DNA of 64,000 bases from Silvania hatchlandensis (GTDB lineage: Bacteria; Pseudomonadota; Gammaproteobacteria; Enterobacterales; Enterobacteriaceae): the NCBI RefSeq assembly GCF_025564065.1, contig NZ_JAMGZK010000045.1:120945-184944 (forward strand). Direction: 5' to 3'. This document shows, one piece after another, positions 9,607-18,125 of the stretch (positions are counted from its first letter, which is position 1; the number at the start of each line of letters is the position of its first letter). The position numbers and the translations under genes were made by a program. The notes below the pieces were generated by a model. The model was not told where the DNA came from. It did not search any database and saw nothing but the letters and a program-made list of their open reading frames with translations.

Positions 9607-10181
9607 ACAGGGCCTCCTGACGTGTCGCCGCCGGACTTAACGCTGATGTGACCGTGTTTATCCACCACGATCCCGTTGGAACTCATCGCGCCGCCGCCCT
9701 GGGTGACGCCGCCGTTTATCACCACTTCGCTGTTGATGCGTGTGGTGCCGGCCTCCACGACAAACTCCGGGGTTTTGAAGGTGATATTGTCAGCAGCCTC
9801 GATAACCATGGATTTAATACCCCTGACGTGCCAGCGCCCGGTGGCGGGTTCGTACTCAAACCAGCCCCCGTCAGGGTATTCCGTCACGCTGCCGTCCACT
9901 GAATCCGATGGCGGCGCAAACTGATTGGAGTAAATAGCGGGAAGTGCAAAAGCGGTTTCCAGATTGCCGCCCAGGCTCAGCACCACCACCTGTTCATCCG
10001 GCGACGGGCACCACCAGGTGCGACCGCCCCCGGCACGTAGTGTCAGCCAGTTAATCCAGTTGGTTTCGAGGTCGCCCACCTTTACCCGGCACAGCCAGTT
10101 CTCCCGGTCCACTTCGGTCACGGTGCCGGTGCGGATCAGGTTGGTGATAAGGCGCATGATTTCTGTAAGTTGTGCGTTCAT
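9603..10181 (-). CDS. V: Baseplate central spike protein gpV
   Basis: From the ATG at 10179-10181 (MNAQLTEIMRLITNLIRTG) the protein has 192 residues, close to the 211 of P2 gpV. The frame is open further upstream, but the extra residues overlap the late-promoter region and are not typical. It has the OB-fold-like N-terminus and C-terminal VVINGGVTQGGGAMSSNGIVVDKHGH, the beta-helical needle with a metal-binding HGH tip seen in this family. The trimer punctures the outer membrane. Confidence 0.94.
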   Translation of the reverse strand: MNAQLTEIMRLITNLIRTGTVTEVDRENWLCRVKVGDLETNWINWLTLRAGGGRTWWCPSPDEQVVVLSLGGNLETAFALPAIYSNQFAPPSDSVDGSVTEYPDGGWFEYEPATGRWHVRGIKSMVIEAADNITFKTPEFVVEAGTTRINSEVVINGGVTQGGGAMSSNGIVVDKHGHISVKSGGDTSGGPV

Positions 10182-10226
10182 GTTTTTAATTTGCCAGCCT
10201 AAGCAAATTGAGGCATGTTTTGAACA

Positions 10227-10246
10227 TTGTTTAGCAAATCGCACAA
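10227..10246. promoter_or_regulatory. Ogr-type activator site between V and the moron gene (PV)
   Basis: TTGT at 10227-10230 and ACAA at 10243-10246 are separated by 12 bases, a perfect TTGT-N12-ACAA dyad. It lies 46 bases upstream of the V start codon and 20 bases upstream of the divergent moron start. It is the counterpart of P2 PV. The symmetry means it could also influence the + strand gene. Confidence 0.7.
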
Positions 10247-10265
10247 TGTGAAAAAGAGAGATTCG

Positions 10266-10784
10266 ATGAAGTTTAAATTTGGCTTAAATTTGCCATGGGG
10301 TATATACGCATCCATTTTGGTCCTTCTCATAATTGCAACTTACATTTGGGACAACGTAGACGCTACAGATACGAAAGACTTGATAAATTACATAGGTTTC
10401 ATGCTTGCACTCTCAATAGTGCAGGGAGCATTGCTTATAAGAATGGGTAAGTTTGAGATTTATAAAAACATTCTCAACGCCTTATGGAATATAGAAACAG
10501 CAGCTACGTTTCTCTATGGAATGTATGTTGTTTTGGAGTATTCCAACACTGCATCACAAATTAAATTACCTTTTGCGCAATGGTCAGTAGATAACAGTGA
10601 AGTTTTTATTTTAACCATAATTTTCTTTAGCATTATTTGTGTAGCAAGAGCGGGATACTCTGTAGCAGAAATTTTCAAGGCGCCAATAATGAAAACACTG
10701 CCACTTGAGGCATCTGCTTTAGTAAAACCGATTAAAGAGCCTAAAAAAATTAAAACTCAGTCAAGCAAAAGAAGAAAAAAATGA
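10266..10784 (+). CDS. Predicted four-helix membrane protein, prophage moron
   Basis: I do not recognise a family. The ATG at 10266 (MKFKFGLNLPWG) follows an AAAGAGAG ribosome site; the longer open frame starts inside the late promoter. The 172-residue product has four hydrophobic stretches: about residues 11-29, 42-62, 75-97 and 112-132. A lysine-rich tail (KKIKTQSSKRRKK) is probably cytoplasmic. Base composition is far more AT-rich than the flanking tail genes and it runs against them, stopping 2 bases from S. This makes it an added cargo gene in the V-S gap, a position where P2-like phages often carry extra genes. Superinfection exclusion or defence is a guess from location and topology. 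Confidence 0.7.
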   Translation: MKFKFGLNLPWGIYASILVLLIIATYIWDNVDATDTKDLINYIGFMLALSIVQGALLIRMGKFEIYKNILNALWNIETAATFLYGMYVVLEYSNTASQIKLPFAQWSVDNSEVFILTIIFFSIICVARAGYSVAEIFKAPIMKTLPLEASALVKPIKEPKKIKTQSSKRRKK

Positions 10785-10786
10785 AG

Positions 10787-11233
10787 CTACTCCATAAGCC
10801 AGCGCATCATGGTGTTATGGATCATATTTTCCTCCTCGTCATTCAAACCCAGAAGGCGGCGCTGTGAGTAGCGGACATCCAAGCCTTTGCGGCTGACACG
10901 GTCACGCAGGCCGTAGTGGTGAACACGGGCAATACGCTGCACCTTACCCTCAAACTGCACGCTGGCAGAATCCGCACTGGCTGCAGTTTTCAGATATTTA
11001 GCCGTGCGCAGTTTCGAGAACATCTGCCGCTTAATGCGCCCCTTTTTAGTCCGGGCAGTCACTTTTCGCGGCTCGTATCCTCTGCCGTCAGGGTTGCGCT
11101 GCAGCCGGATATTCTGCTGCTGCCTGCGGCGCAGCTCCTGCGCCAGCTCCCGCAACATGCGCTGACGTGCGGCAGGCTCCAGATTCGCCAGCAGTGCTGC
11201 CAGCCACTCATCGACCTTATGCAGATTATCCAC
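10787..11233 (-). CDS. S: Tail completion protein gpS
   Basis: This 148-residue protein (MDNLHKVDEWLAALLANLEP...) matches the P2 gpS family, required to complete the tail for joining to the head. It is Arg-rich with the family segment QRNPDGRGYEPRK. It overlaps R by 8 bases. Confidence 0.93.
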   Translation of the reverse strand: MDNLHKVDEWLAALLANLEPAARQRMLRELAQELRRRQQQNIRLQRNPDGRGYEPRKVTARTKKGRIKRQMFSKLRTAKYLKTAASADSASVQFEGKVQRIARVHHYGLRDRVSRKGLDVRYSQRRLLGLNDEEENMIHNTMMRWLME

Positions 11234-11657
11234 GTTTCACCGTCCACATTTCTTCTGGCTCGTCAGGTTCTGGCTCCGCCTCAACCGTTGAGATACCGCC
11301 ATCAGTGCTGACCAGCACTCGCTCCGTCAGCTGCAGGTTCAGACTGATATCACACACGTCGTTGCGCAGAATATCCACCTCAAAGGTGAACAGCTTTTCG
11401 CGCAGGTCTGGGTTGTTGATGGCATCCGTCTGATTGGCTTTCAGCCACAGCAGCACCGGGGCCATCAGCAGATTCTGGTCGCCGCTGAAATCCTCGATCA
11501 CCACGTTGAGGGTGTAGCGGTATTCCCACGACATGGACCGCGCACCGGTTGCCACCAGGGAGCCGTTATCCACAAACAGATGCAGCTTGTCCGGGTTATC
11601 GCGGACATAAGGCACCGCCTTATTCAGGGCGCGGCGTAAGGACTGCGGCTTGTTCAC
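11226..11657 (-). CDS. R: Tail completion protein gpR
   Basis: The protein has 143 residues (MNKPQSLRRALNKAVPYVRD...), the standard P2 gpR N-terminus. It acts with S in tail completion. Its start overlaps the end of the Rz1 gene and its stop overlaps S. Confidence 0.93.
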   Translation of the reverse strand: MNKPQSLRRALNKAVPYVRDNPDKLHLFVDNGSLVATGARSMSWEYRYTLNVVIEDFSGDQNLLMAPVLLWLKANQTDAINNPDLREKLFTFEVDILRNDVCDISLNLQLTERVLVSTDGGISTVEAEPEPDEPEEMWTVKRG

Positions 11658-11910
11658 TGTTTCGCTCCTGACACGTCACTATCGTGTCCACTTTGTCGGC
11701 ACAGACCGCCCAGGCGGCCTCGGTTTCATCCAGTACCACGTTCAGGTCGCCGTTAGTGCGCAGCGCTGACGGGTTCAGGCTGCACGGCGTCACTCTGGGA
11801 CAGCCATTGACGGTAAGCTGCACCTCCGGCGAGGGCCGGACGCGCCCGCAGCCGGATAATGTCAGCAGGCAAAGGAGTGTCAGCCCAGCGGCGTAAATCC
11901 TCGTTTTCAC
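11620..11910 (-). CDS. lysC: Outer-membrane spanin subunit Rz1 (LysC)
   Basis: A 96-residue lipoprotein starts at a GTG (11908-11910), MKTRIYAAGLTLLCLLTLSGCGRV, with a lipobox LSGC and a short Pro-containing mature part. It is nested in another frame within the 3' half of the Rz gene, the usual overlapping Rz/Rz1 arrangement. With Rz it spans the periplasm and fuses inner and outer membranes in the last step of lysis. Confidence 0.88.
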   Translation of the reverse strand: MKTRIYAAGLTLLCLLTLSGCGRVRPSPEVQLTVNGCPRVTPCSLNPSALRTNGDLNVVLDETEAAWAVCADKVDTIVTCQERNSEQAAVLTPRPE

Positions 11911-12181
11911 GTTTTAAATCCTCTATCCGGTGCTGCCGGTTGCGCAGCAGAATTGTGGTTTGCTCCGCAGCCGCATAAAGCCGCATCTGCTCCCGGCTGT
12001 TCGTTTCAGTCAGAATGTACAGGCCGATGAGCTGGCTGTTTTTCTTCGACAGCTCCTGCGCTTTAACCTCCAGCGCAGTACCCTGCGACTCGATGGTGTG
12101 GCGGGCATTGTTCAGCCGCCACGACTGCCAGCCCAGCGCCGCAATAATCAGCGCCAGCACTATCGCCAGCGTGCGCGTCAT
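11753..12181 (-). CDS. lysB: Inner-membrane spanin subunit Rz (LysB)
   Basis: This 142-residue protein has one N-terminal membrane helix (residues 3-18, TLAIVLALIIAALGWQSW) followed by a long periplasmic coiled coil rich in Gln, Glu and Arg. It corresponds to P2 LysB. It starts inside the end of the endolysin gene (4-base overlap) and contains the start of Rz1 in another frame. Confidence 0.9.
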   Translation of the reverse strand: MTRTLAIVLALIIAALGWQSWRLNNARHTIESQGTALEVKAQELSKKNSQLIGLYILTETNSREQMRLYAAAEQTTILLRNRQHRIEDLKRENEDLRRWADTPLPADIIRLRARPALAGGAAYRQWLSQSDAVQPEPVSAAH

Positions 12182-12693
12182 ACCCCAGCCCCTTTAAGAC
12201 ACCAGGCCATTTCACGCACGCGGCGGTTATCCAGCCCCTGATTAAACACGCCTTTGACGTAAACCCAACGCGGCAACTGTCGGCAAGCTTCTGCCATGCG
12301 CTTTTGATTGAGCAGTTTCACCAGCGTGGAGTTGCAGGCATTGCCGGTGCCAACGTTAAAGGCAAACGACACCACCGCGTCATAGACCTTTTGCGGCACC
12401 GGCGGCACAACGCATTTTTCCAGCGCCCGCTCCACCGTCAGCACGTTGCTGATCAACCCCTGCGCCGCCTGCCGTTCGGTAATAGTTTTGCCGGGCGTGA
12501 CGCCGGACGTGTTACCGATGCCGTCAGTCCATACGCCTGCGCTGCACTGGTACGGCTGAAGGCGGCAGCCTTCGTAATCGGCAATCAGTTTCAGTCCTTC
12601 CACGGAGGTATGCAGCGACTGAAAGCCGGGCAGCGTGGCGGCAACAGCCAGTACCGCCCCGACCAGGCAGCGCTTAACGATTGAAGGACTCAT
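12178..12693 (-). CDS. K: SAR endolysin (lysozyme, gpK position)
   Basis: The 171-residue protein is a glycoside hydrolase family 24 lysozyme. The catalytic triad segment is visible as YEG...D..T (ADYEGCRLQPY, WTDGIGNT) near residues 39-62. The N-terminus (residues 9-25) is weakly hydrophobic and rich in Ala/Gly, consistent with a signal-arrest-release sequence, so it can be exported by Sec and activated when the membrane depolarises. Cysteines before and near the active site could support disulfide control. It lies between holin and Rz. Confidence 0.9.
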   Translation of the reverse strand: MSPSIVKRCLVGAVLAVAATLPGFQSLHTSVEGLKLIADYEGCRLQPYQCSAGVWTDGIGNTSGVTPGKTITERQAAQGLISNVLTVERALEKCVVPPVPQKVYDAVVSFAFNVGTGNACNSTLVKLLNQKRMAEACRQLPRWVYVKGVFNQGLDNRRVREMAWCLKGAGV

Positions 12694-12892
12694 ACTCCCC
12701 CCGCGAGATTTTGCCGCCGCGCAGCAGTTTGAAAGACTGGTGTTTGTAGTACCAGTTGATCGCCAGCATCAGTACGCCAATCAGCACGCCGCCGACCGTG
12801 GACGCATCCTTGAGCGACAGGTCGCCCAGCCAGGCCAGCAGCACGGCGATGCAGTAAGTGATAAAGGCGCTGAGTCGTTCGAGCGTCATCAT
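12674..12892 (-). CDS. Y: Holin (gpY position, class II)
   Basis: A protein of 72 residues (71 if the second Met at 12889 is used) has two membrane helices, about residues 9-26 and 33-48, and a basic C-terminus (KLLRGGKISRGEYESFNR). It is the first lysis gene, overlaps the endolysin by 20 bases and follows tail gene X. It permeabilises the inner membrane at lysis time. A separate antiholin (P2 LysA) was not found in this window. Confidence 0.88.
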   Translation of the reverse strand: MMTLERLSAFITYCIAVLLAWLGDLSLKDASTVGGVLIGVLMLAINWYYKHQSFKLLRGGKISRGEYESFNR

Positions 12893-13096
12893 TCAGTCCC
12901 ATAGCTGGACGGTCTGCACGGTGGTCGCTGTCGTAATATCCGGCAGCTCCACCTGCAGCCCGTGCGGTAAAAAGGGGCCGTGTTCAGCCAGCCCCGGATT
13001 GGCACGTAATACCTGCTCCGTGACACCCTGCGTGCGCCCGTAGTGACGCCAGCACAGCGCGTCCACCGTGTCATACTGGTGCGCACGCACTTTCAT
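12893..13096 (-). CDS. X: Tail protein gpX (LysM-like)
   Basis: From the ATG at 13094-13096 (MKVRAHQYDTVDALCWRHYG) the protein has 67 residues, the P2 gpX size. The sequence has the shape of a single LysM-like domain (QGVTEQVLRANPGLAEHGP). It helps form or attach the tail. It overlaps L by 1 base. Confidence 0.92.
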   Translation of the reverse strand: MKVRAHQYDTVDALCWRHYGRTQGVTEQVLRANPGLAEHGPFLPHGLQVELPDITTATTVQTVQLWD

Positions 13097-13560
13097 CAGA
13101 TAAGCTCCACCGTGCAGTGCGGCGCATCCTGCACCCGGCTGATGGCCCAGCGCGCATCGCGCCACAGGTCACCGCTTGCTTCCGCCAGCTCCTCCCCGCG
13201 TTTCACGCCGGACGCCGTGGCGTCATAGTCCTGATAACGCTCATTGAGCACGGCGCGCGCCCAGCAATAGACAGCGTTGTGGTAATGCCGGATACGCTCG
13301 CTTTTGCCGTCGAGCACATCCGCTGGCACCTCTGCCAGCGCCTGATAACCCAGCATTCGCTGGCGGTTACGGAAGTCGAACAGCTCTGCGTTCACCTCTG
13401 AAATGGCGGTCAGCAGCACCTGCTTTAAGCGCGGCTGCGTCACCGTGCCGTCAGTACGCATCACACTGCGAAATTCCGACAGGTCCACATCCGGCCAGAA
13501 CGGCGTGTTTTTTATGACCTCCGCCTGTTCCGGTGCCGGTTCGGGCGCAACAAACTTCAT
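13096..13560 (-). CDS. L: Head completion protein gpL
   Basis: Starting at the ATG 13558-13560 (MKFVAPEPAPEQAEVIKNTP) the product has 154 residues. An upstream in-frame start would add an atypical N-terminus, so the shorter start is preferred. It is a head-completion/connector protein needed after DNA packaging, in the O-N-M-L operon. Confidence 0.93.
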   Translation of the reverse strand: MKFVAPEPAPEQAEVIKNTPFWPDVDLSEFRSVMRTDGTVTQPRLKQVLLTAISEVNAELFDFRNRQRMLGYQALAEVPADVLDGKSERIRHYHNAVYCWARAVLNERYQDYDATASGVKRGEELAEASGDLWRDARWAISRVQDAPHCTVELI

Positions 13561-13654
13561 GCGGTGTTCTCCTGAATAAGTGGGCGGTGGACGGGATTTT
13601 GATAAGGCAGCGCCTGTCGCCATCCCGTGCCGCCCGTGCGCGGGGCACGTTCCG

Positions 13655-14302
13655 TCAGCGGTCGTTGCGCAGTCTGCGCTCCAGCCGCTCTTTGTCTTTC
13701 TTCACACCGCAGCGGGCGTCCAGCTGGAGCGCATGAGTGAGGTGATTCAGGGCTGAGGCTGGATGGTTCTCGCTCAGCACTGCGCCGATGGCTTTGTGCA
13801 GACGCGCCCGTGACTGGTCCGGCATATCCTGCCCGGTGGTCAGGTCCAGCGTCTGCAGCAGTGGATCGGCATCGAAAGGAGCAGCGGCAAGCATCGCGCT
13901 TTGTGCCGCGTCGGCCATTTCCTCGGCCAGAACGGTCTGCACGTTGCGGTTGCCGAGCGGCATCACCCAGCCATGGCGCAGGGCATGACGCCCGATTTTC
14001 AGCGCACCTGCATAATCACCGGCATCAATACGCCACAGCATCACGTACATCAGCACGTCATCCTGCTGCGCGCCGCCAGCGGCCAGCACGCCATCCGCCC
14101 AGGCGGTGTATCGCGGTAATAATTCCACCTTGATTTGCGCCTTTTTCACCGTGGACTGGATGCCCTTGAGGCGGCGACGATCTTCTGCCAGCTGGAGCAG
14201 CATCAGGTCATAACCCGACGCATGGCGAACACTGCCGCCCTCGCGGGCGGCCTGCTCAGCCTGAATGCGCAGGCGGTGCTGCCGTGCGGGACTCAGGCTC
14301 AT
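13655..14302 (-). CDS. M: Terminase small subunit/endonuclease gpM
   Basis: The protein has 215 residues (MSLSPARQHRLRIQAEQAAR...), like P2 gpM. In P2 the roles are reversed relative to lambda: gpM carries the cos-cleaving endonuclease and gpP is the ATPase. It lies 3 bases after N. Confidence 0.93.
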   Translation of the reverse strand: MSLSPARQHRLRIQAEQAAREGGSVRHASGYDLMLLQLAEDRRRLKGIQSTVKKAQIKVELLPRYTAWADGVLAAGGAQQDDVLMYVMLWRIDAGDYAGALKIGRHALRHGWVMPLGNRNVQTVLAEEMADAAQSAMLAAAPFDADPLLQTLDLTTGQDMPDQSRARLHKAIGAVLSENHPASALNHLTHALQLDARCGVKKDKERLERRLRNDR

Positions 14303-14305
14303 GCG

Positions 14306-15370
14306 TTACTCCCCTGCTTCCGGCGCAGCAGGTGCGCTGAAATCACCAATAGTGATGTTTTCCACCAGGGCGGCGCAGCGGTAGTCCTCGACCACATAGG
14401 CCTCGTTCACCGATTCGAAGTTTTCGATGCGGTCACGTTTCGGGTTATCGATAACCGAGCGGCGTCGGGTATCTTCCTGCCAGTAGATGGACAGGTTATC
14501 CAGACGGGTGATCAGCACAGCGTTCGCCGGGAAGTAAGGCGCACGCACGGCCTGCAGGCCGCCCATGCGTTTCTGGCTGATGATCAGATCGGCGGCGATT
14601 TTCTCGCTGTTCTCCTGCTCTTTGTTGACCAGCGGGAAATACTTGTCGGACAGCAGCTCGCGGCCGCAGACCACAACCAGCTCATCATCGTCCTGGAAAA
14701 TCGGATCGATAAGCTCGTTGACCGCATCCATCACCAGCGCGTCCAGGTTGGCGTACAGACCGCCTTTACCTACTTTCACCGGTTCGATGGTCACGGTGCC
14801 GTCGCCTGCCGTTTTAATGCCCAGCACGTTGTCCGGTGCGTCTTCGCGAATTTTCTGCAGCCAGCCTTTGTTCACGTCCTGCAGCAGGACGTTCTCGGCA
14901 CGATTAGACGTTTTGGCGCGCTTCACACCGTTAAAGCCGATCATGATACGGTCCAGTGCCTGGCGCTTGACGATGGCGTTGCGGATACGCACCTGGAAGT
15001 CCTGGAACTTCGCCCACAGGTCCAGCTTCGCGTAAGTCAGCACCGTGTCAAAGTTGGTCTGCTCGCATTTGTATTCCACGTCGGGCATCAGCGTCGGATC
15101 GGTTGGCTCGCGCTCTTTGGTGGTGGTGTCGGTGGTGCCGGCAATGGTGCTGCCGACGCCCAGCCCCAGCAGCTGGCCGGACTGTTCAGCCACGCCCATC
15201 ACGTTAACCAGCGTCAGAAACGCGGCGGACTGCTGAATTTCATCTTCCAGCGTCTGCGACACCGTCGGCTCCACGGTGAACTTGCTGGCAAGCTCGGTCA
15301 CGGCCACACCGTTCAGGCGCGCCAGCTGCTGCAGGTAGGCGTTAAAGGCAAAGCGGGTTTTCTGTTTCAT
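14306..15370 (-). CDS. N: Major capsid protein gpN
   Basis: A 354-residue protein begins MKQKTRFAFNAYLQQLARLNG, the hallmark of P2 gpN, and has essentially its length. It builds the T=7 icosahedral head and is processed by the gpO protease. It lies 15 bases after O. Confidence 0.97.
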   Translation of the reverse strand: MKQKTRFAFNAYLQQLARLNGVAVTELASKFTVEPTVSQTLEDEIQQSAAFLTLVNVMGVAEQSGQLLGLGVGSTIAGTTDTTTKEREPTDPTLMPDVEYKCEQTNFDTVLTYAKLDLWAKFQDFQVRIRNAIVKRQALDRIMIGFNGVKRAKTSNRAENVLLQDVNKGWLQKIREDAPDNVLGIKTAGDGTVTIEPVKVGKGGLYANLDALVMDAVNELIDPIFQDDDELVVVCGRELLSDKYFPLVNKEQENSEKIAADLIISQKRMGGLQAVRAPYFPANAVLITRLDNLSIYWQEDTRRRSVIDNPKRDRIENFESVNEAYVVEDYRCAALVENITIGDFSAPAAPEAGE

Positions 15371-15385
15371 TGGTGTTTTTGCTCC

Positions 15386-16219
15386 TCAGCAATTGGTCAC
15401 GGTGCCTGCCGGGGCGTCACCGCCCGGCGCGCGCTGGCGGTAGTCCCGGCGGCTGTCTTCGCGGTTCAGCTTCTGTTCCAGCTCGGCAAAGGCGGCTTGC
15501 TGTTCCTGCAGGGAGGACTCCAGCACGGACAGACGTTCTCCGTTTTCGGTCAGGGTTTTAGCGGTGCGCTCGCTCAGGTTTTGCTGCTCGGTAGCGACCA
15601 GTTCCACGGCCTGATGCACGTCAGAAAATCGCGCGTCGTCGGTCTGCTCTTTTTTGGTGAACAGCGCGGAAACGCGGGCAAACAGGGAGGGTTTGTCGTC
15701 CTGCATTTCTTCCAGCTCGATAAGGGTTTCTTCGGCGGCAGAAAACAGGTTGTCCGGTTTCTGCTTGCGGTTCGCCAGCGGGTTGTGGGCTGCACTGGCG
15801 CTGAACGCCAGCATTTCCGTGCCGAGGCTCGCCGGATCGTCCGTCGCGGCAAGCCCGACAAGATAGGCTTTGCCGGTGTCGGCAAATTTCGGGCTGACCT
15901 CCATGGAGGTGAACAGCTTCTGGCCTTTTTTGACCAGTTCCACCAGGGAGCTGGTCGGCTCCACGTCAGCGTACAACGCCATTTTGCCTGCCAGCGGACC
16001 GTCCTTGATTTCTCCGGCAACCAGCGCTGTCACCTGGCCGTAACGGTTAAAAGCGCTGTCCGGGGAATAAGATTTGATGTGCTCAAGGTTAATGAGCGCG
16101 GTGTAGACCGTCGGGTTGTAGCTCGCCGCCATCTGTTCCAGCCATTCACGCTGGATTTCGCGTCCGTCGGTGGTGGCACCTTCCACCCCGATGCGGAAAC
16201 GCTTTGCTTTCACTGTCAT
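15386..16219 (-). CDS. O: Capsid scaffolding protein and protease gpO
   Basis: The 277-residue protein begins MTVKAKRFRIGVEGATTDGR. It has an N-terminal serine protease domain (herpesvirus-type fold in P2) and a C-terminal helical scaffold rich in Glu and Gln (about 190-265). It cleaves itself and the capsid protein during head maturation. It is the first gene of the operon running leftward from the divergent O/P promoter region. Confidence 0.95.
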   Translation of the reverse strand: MTVKAKRFRIGVEGATTDGREIQREWLEQMAASYNPTVYTALINLEHIKSYSPDSAFNRYGQVTALVAGEIKDGPLAGKMALYADVEPTSSLVELVKKGQKLFTSMEVSPKFADTGKAYLVGLAATDDPASLGTEMLAFSASAAHNPLANRKQKPDNLFSAAEETLIELEEMQDDKPSLFARVSALFTKKEQTDDARFSDVHQAVELVATEQQNLSERTAKTLTENGERLSVLESSLQEQQAAFAELEQKLNREDSRRDYRQRAPGGDAPAGTVTNC

Positions 16220-16293
16220 GAGCCGTGCTCCGTTAGAAAACTGTCTGGAGCCTTATGGTTGCGGGATGGGAGGAGTGAGACAACGCGCGGCGC

Positions 16294-16313
16294 TTGTGCC
16301 TTTCGCCATACAA
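16294..16313. promoter_or_regulatory. Ogr-type activator site in the divergent O/P promoter region
   Basis: TTGT at 16294-16297 and ACAA at 16310-16313 flank 12 bases, a perfect TTGT-N12-ACAA dyad between the divergent O and P genes. In P2 this interval contains the late promoters PO and PP controlled by Ogr. The site is 75 bases from the O start and 46 bases from the P start, so it is better placed for PP; a second site for PO was not resolved. Confidence 0.68.
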
Positions 16314-16358
16314 AACGAAGCCGAAGAAAGAGGTCATTCAAGCCCGTAGGCTTGTGTC

Positions 16359-18125
16359 ATGGATATGACACTGACCCCCGCAGATCTCGATCCCCGTCGG
16401 CAGGCTATGCTGCTGTACTTTCAGGGATACCGCGTAGCCCGCATTGCTGAAATGCTGGGCGAGAAAGTTGCAACCGTTCACAGCTGGAAGAAACGCGACA
16501 AATGGGGCGAGTACGGGCCGCTGGATCAGATGCAGCTCACCACCGCCGCGCGCTACTGCCAGCTCATCATGAAGGAGCAGAAAGAAGGGAAAGACTTCAA
16601 GGAGATTGACCTGCTGGCGCGCCAGTCCGAGCGACACGCCCGCATCGGCAAATTCAACGATGGCGGCAACGAAGCCGACCTCAACCCTAACGTGGCGAAC
16701 CGCAACAAAGGCCCGCGCAAACCACCGGAAAAGAACCTGTTTACCGACGAGCAGATCGAAAAACTGCATGAGGTTTTCCACGACTCGATGTTTGCCTACC
16801 AACGCCACTGGTGGGAGGCCGGCAACCGCCACCGTATTCGCAATCTGCTTAAGTCGCGCCAGATTGGGGCGACCTACTTCTTTGCCCGTGAGGCGCTGAT
16901 TGACGCCATCACCACCGGGCGCAACCAGATTTTCCTTTCCGCCAGCAAAGCGCAGGCGCACGTCTTTAAGCAATACATCATCGACTTTGCCAAAGAGGTC
17001 GACGTGGAGCTGAAAGGCGACCCGATGACGCTCAGCAACGGTGCGTGTCTTTACTTCCTCGGCACTAACGCCCGCACCGCGCAGAGCTACCACGGCAACC
17101 TTTACCTGGATGAATATTTCTGGATCCCGAAATTCCAGGAGCTGCGCAAGGTGGCATCCGGGATGGCCATTCACAAAAAATGGCGGCAGACCTACTTTTC
17201 CACACCGTCCAGCCTGACCCACAGCGCTTATCCGTTCTGGTCCGGCGCACTGTTCAACCGGGGCCGCGCCAAAGCGGACAAGGTGGATATTGACCTGACC
17301 CACAGCAATCTGGCCCCGGGCCTGCTCTGCCCGGACGGTCAGTACCGCCAGATCGTCACCGTGGAAGACGCTGTGCGCGGTGGCTGTAACCTTTTCGACC
17401 TCGACCAGCTGCGCATGGAGTACAGCCCGGACGAATACCAGAACCTGCTGATGTGCGAGTTTATTGACGATCTGGCGTCAGTGTTCCCGCTGAGCGAGCT
17501 GCAGGCGTGCATGGTGGACAGCTGGGAAGTATGGTCCGATTTTCAGGCGCTGGCGCTGCGTCCGTTTGGCTGGCGTGAAGTGTGGATTGGCTATGACCCG
17601 GCGAAAGGTACACAGAACGGCGACAGCGCCGGGTGCGTGGTCATGGCTCCGCCAGCTGTGCCGGGCGGCAAGTTCCGCATTCTTGAGCGGCACCAGTGGC
17701 GCGGGATGGACTTCCGCGCCCAGGCTGACGCGATTAAAAAGCTGACGCAGCAATACAACGTGACCTATATCGGCATCGACTCGACCGGTGTCGGCCACGG
17801 CGTCTATGAGAACGTGAAGGCGTTCTTCCCGGCGGTCCGGGAGTTTGTCTACAACCCCAACGTCAAAAACGCCCTGGTGCTCAAGGCCTACGACATTATC
17901 AGCCACCGCCGCCTGGAGTTTGACGCCGGGCACACCGACATTGCGCAGTCATTCATGGCTATCCGCCGGGCCACCACCGCCAGCGGGAACCGCCCCACCT
18001 ACGAAGCCAGCCGCAGCGAAGAAGCCAGCCATGCAGACCTGGCCTGGGCAACGATGCACGCACTGTTTAACGAACCGCTGCAGGGCGAAGCCGCCAACAC
18101 CAGCAACATTGTGGAGATTTTTTGA
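16359..18125 (+). CDS. P: Terminase large (ATPase) subunit gpP
   Basis: This 588-residue protein starts MDMTLTPADLDPRRQAMLLY. It has an N-terminal helix-turn-helix-like part (EMLGEKVATVHSWKKRDKWGEY, about 30-50), then the ATPase core with the aromatic-rich FAYQRHWWEA segment and KSRQIGATYFFAREA (Walker-A-like, about 168-180) and LYLDEYFWIP (Walker B, about 248-256). A C-terminal nuclease-fold region (IGYDPAKGTQNGDSAG) follows. It drives DNA packaging from cos. It overlaps Q by 4 bases. Confidence 0.96.
   Translation: MDMTLTPADLDPRRQAMLLYFQGYRVARIAEMLGEKVATVHSWKKRDKWGEYGPLDQMQLTTAARYCQLIMKEQKEGKDFKEIDLLARQSERHARIGKFNDGGNEADLNPNVANRNKGPRKPPEKNLFTDEQIEKLHEVFHDSMFAYQRHWWEAGNRHRIRNLLKSRQIGATYFFAREALIDAITTGRNQIFLSASKAQAHVFKQYIIDFAKEVDVELKGDPMTLSNGACLYFLGTNARTAQSYHGNLYLDEYFWIPKFQELRKVASGMAIHKKWRQTYFSTPSSLTHSAYPFWSGALFNRGRAKADKVDIDLTHSNLAPGLLCPDGQYRQIVTVEDAVRGGCNLFDLDQLRMEYSPDEYQNLLMCEFIDDLASVFPLSELQACMVDSWEVWSDFQALALRPFGWREVWIGYDPAKGTQNGDSAGCVVMAPPAVPGGKFRILERHQWRGMDFRAQADAIKKLTQQYNVTYIGIDSTGVGHGVYENVKAFFPAVREFVYNPNVKNALVLKAYDIISHRRLEFDAGHTDIAQSFMAIRRATTASGNRPTYEASRSEEASHADLAWATMHALFNEPLQGEAANTSNIVEIF

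Noticed and set aside
14135..16450. A 771-codon + strand frame opposite N and O
   Set aside because: It is a shadow of the capsid and scaffold genes, His/Arg/Val-rich and without homology.
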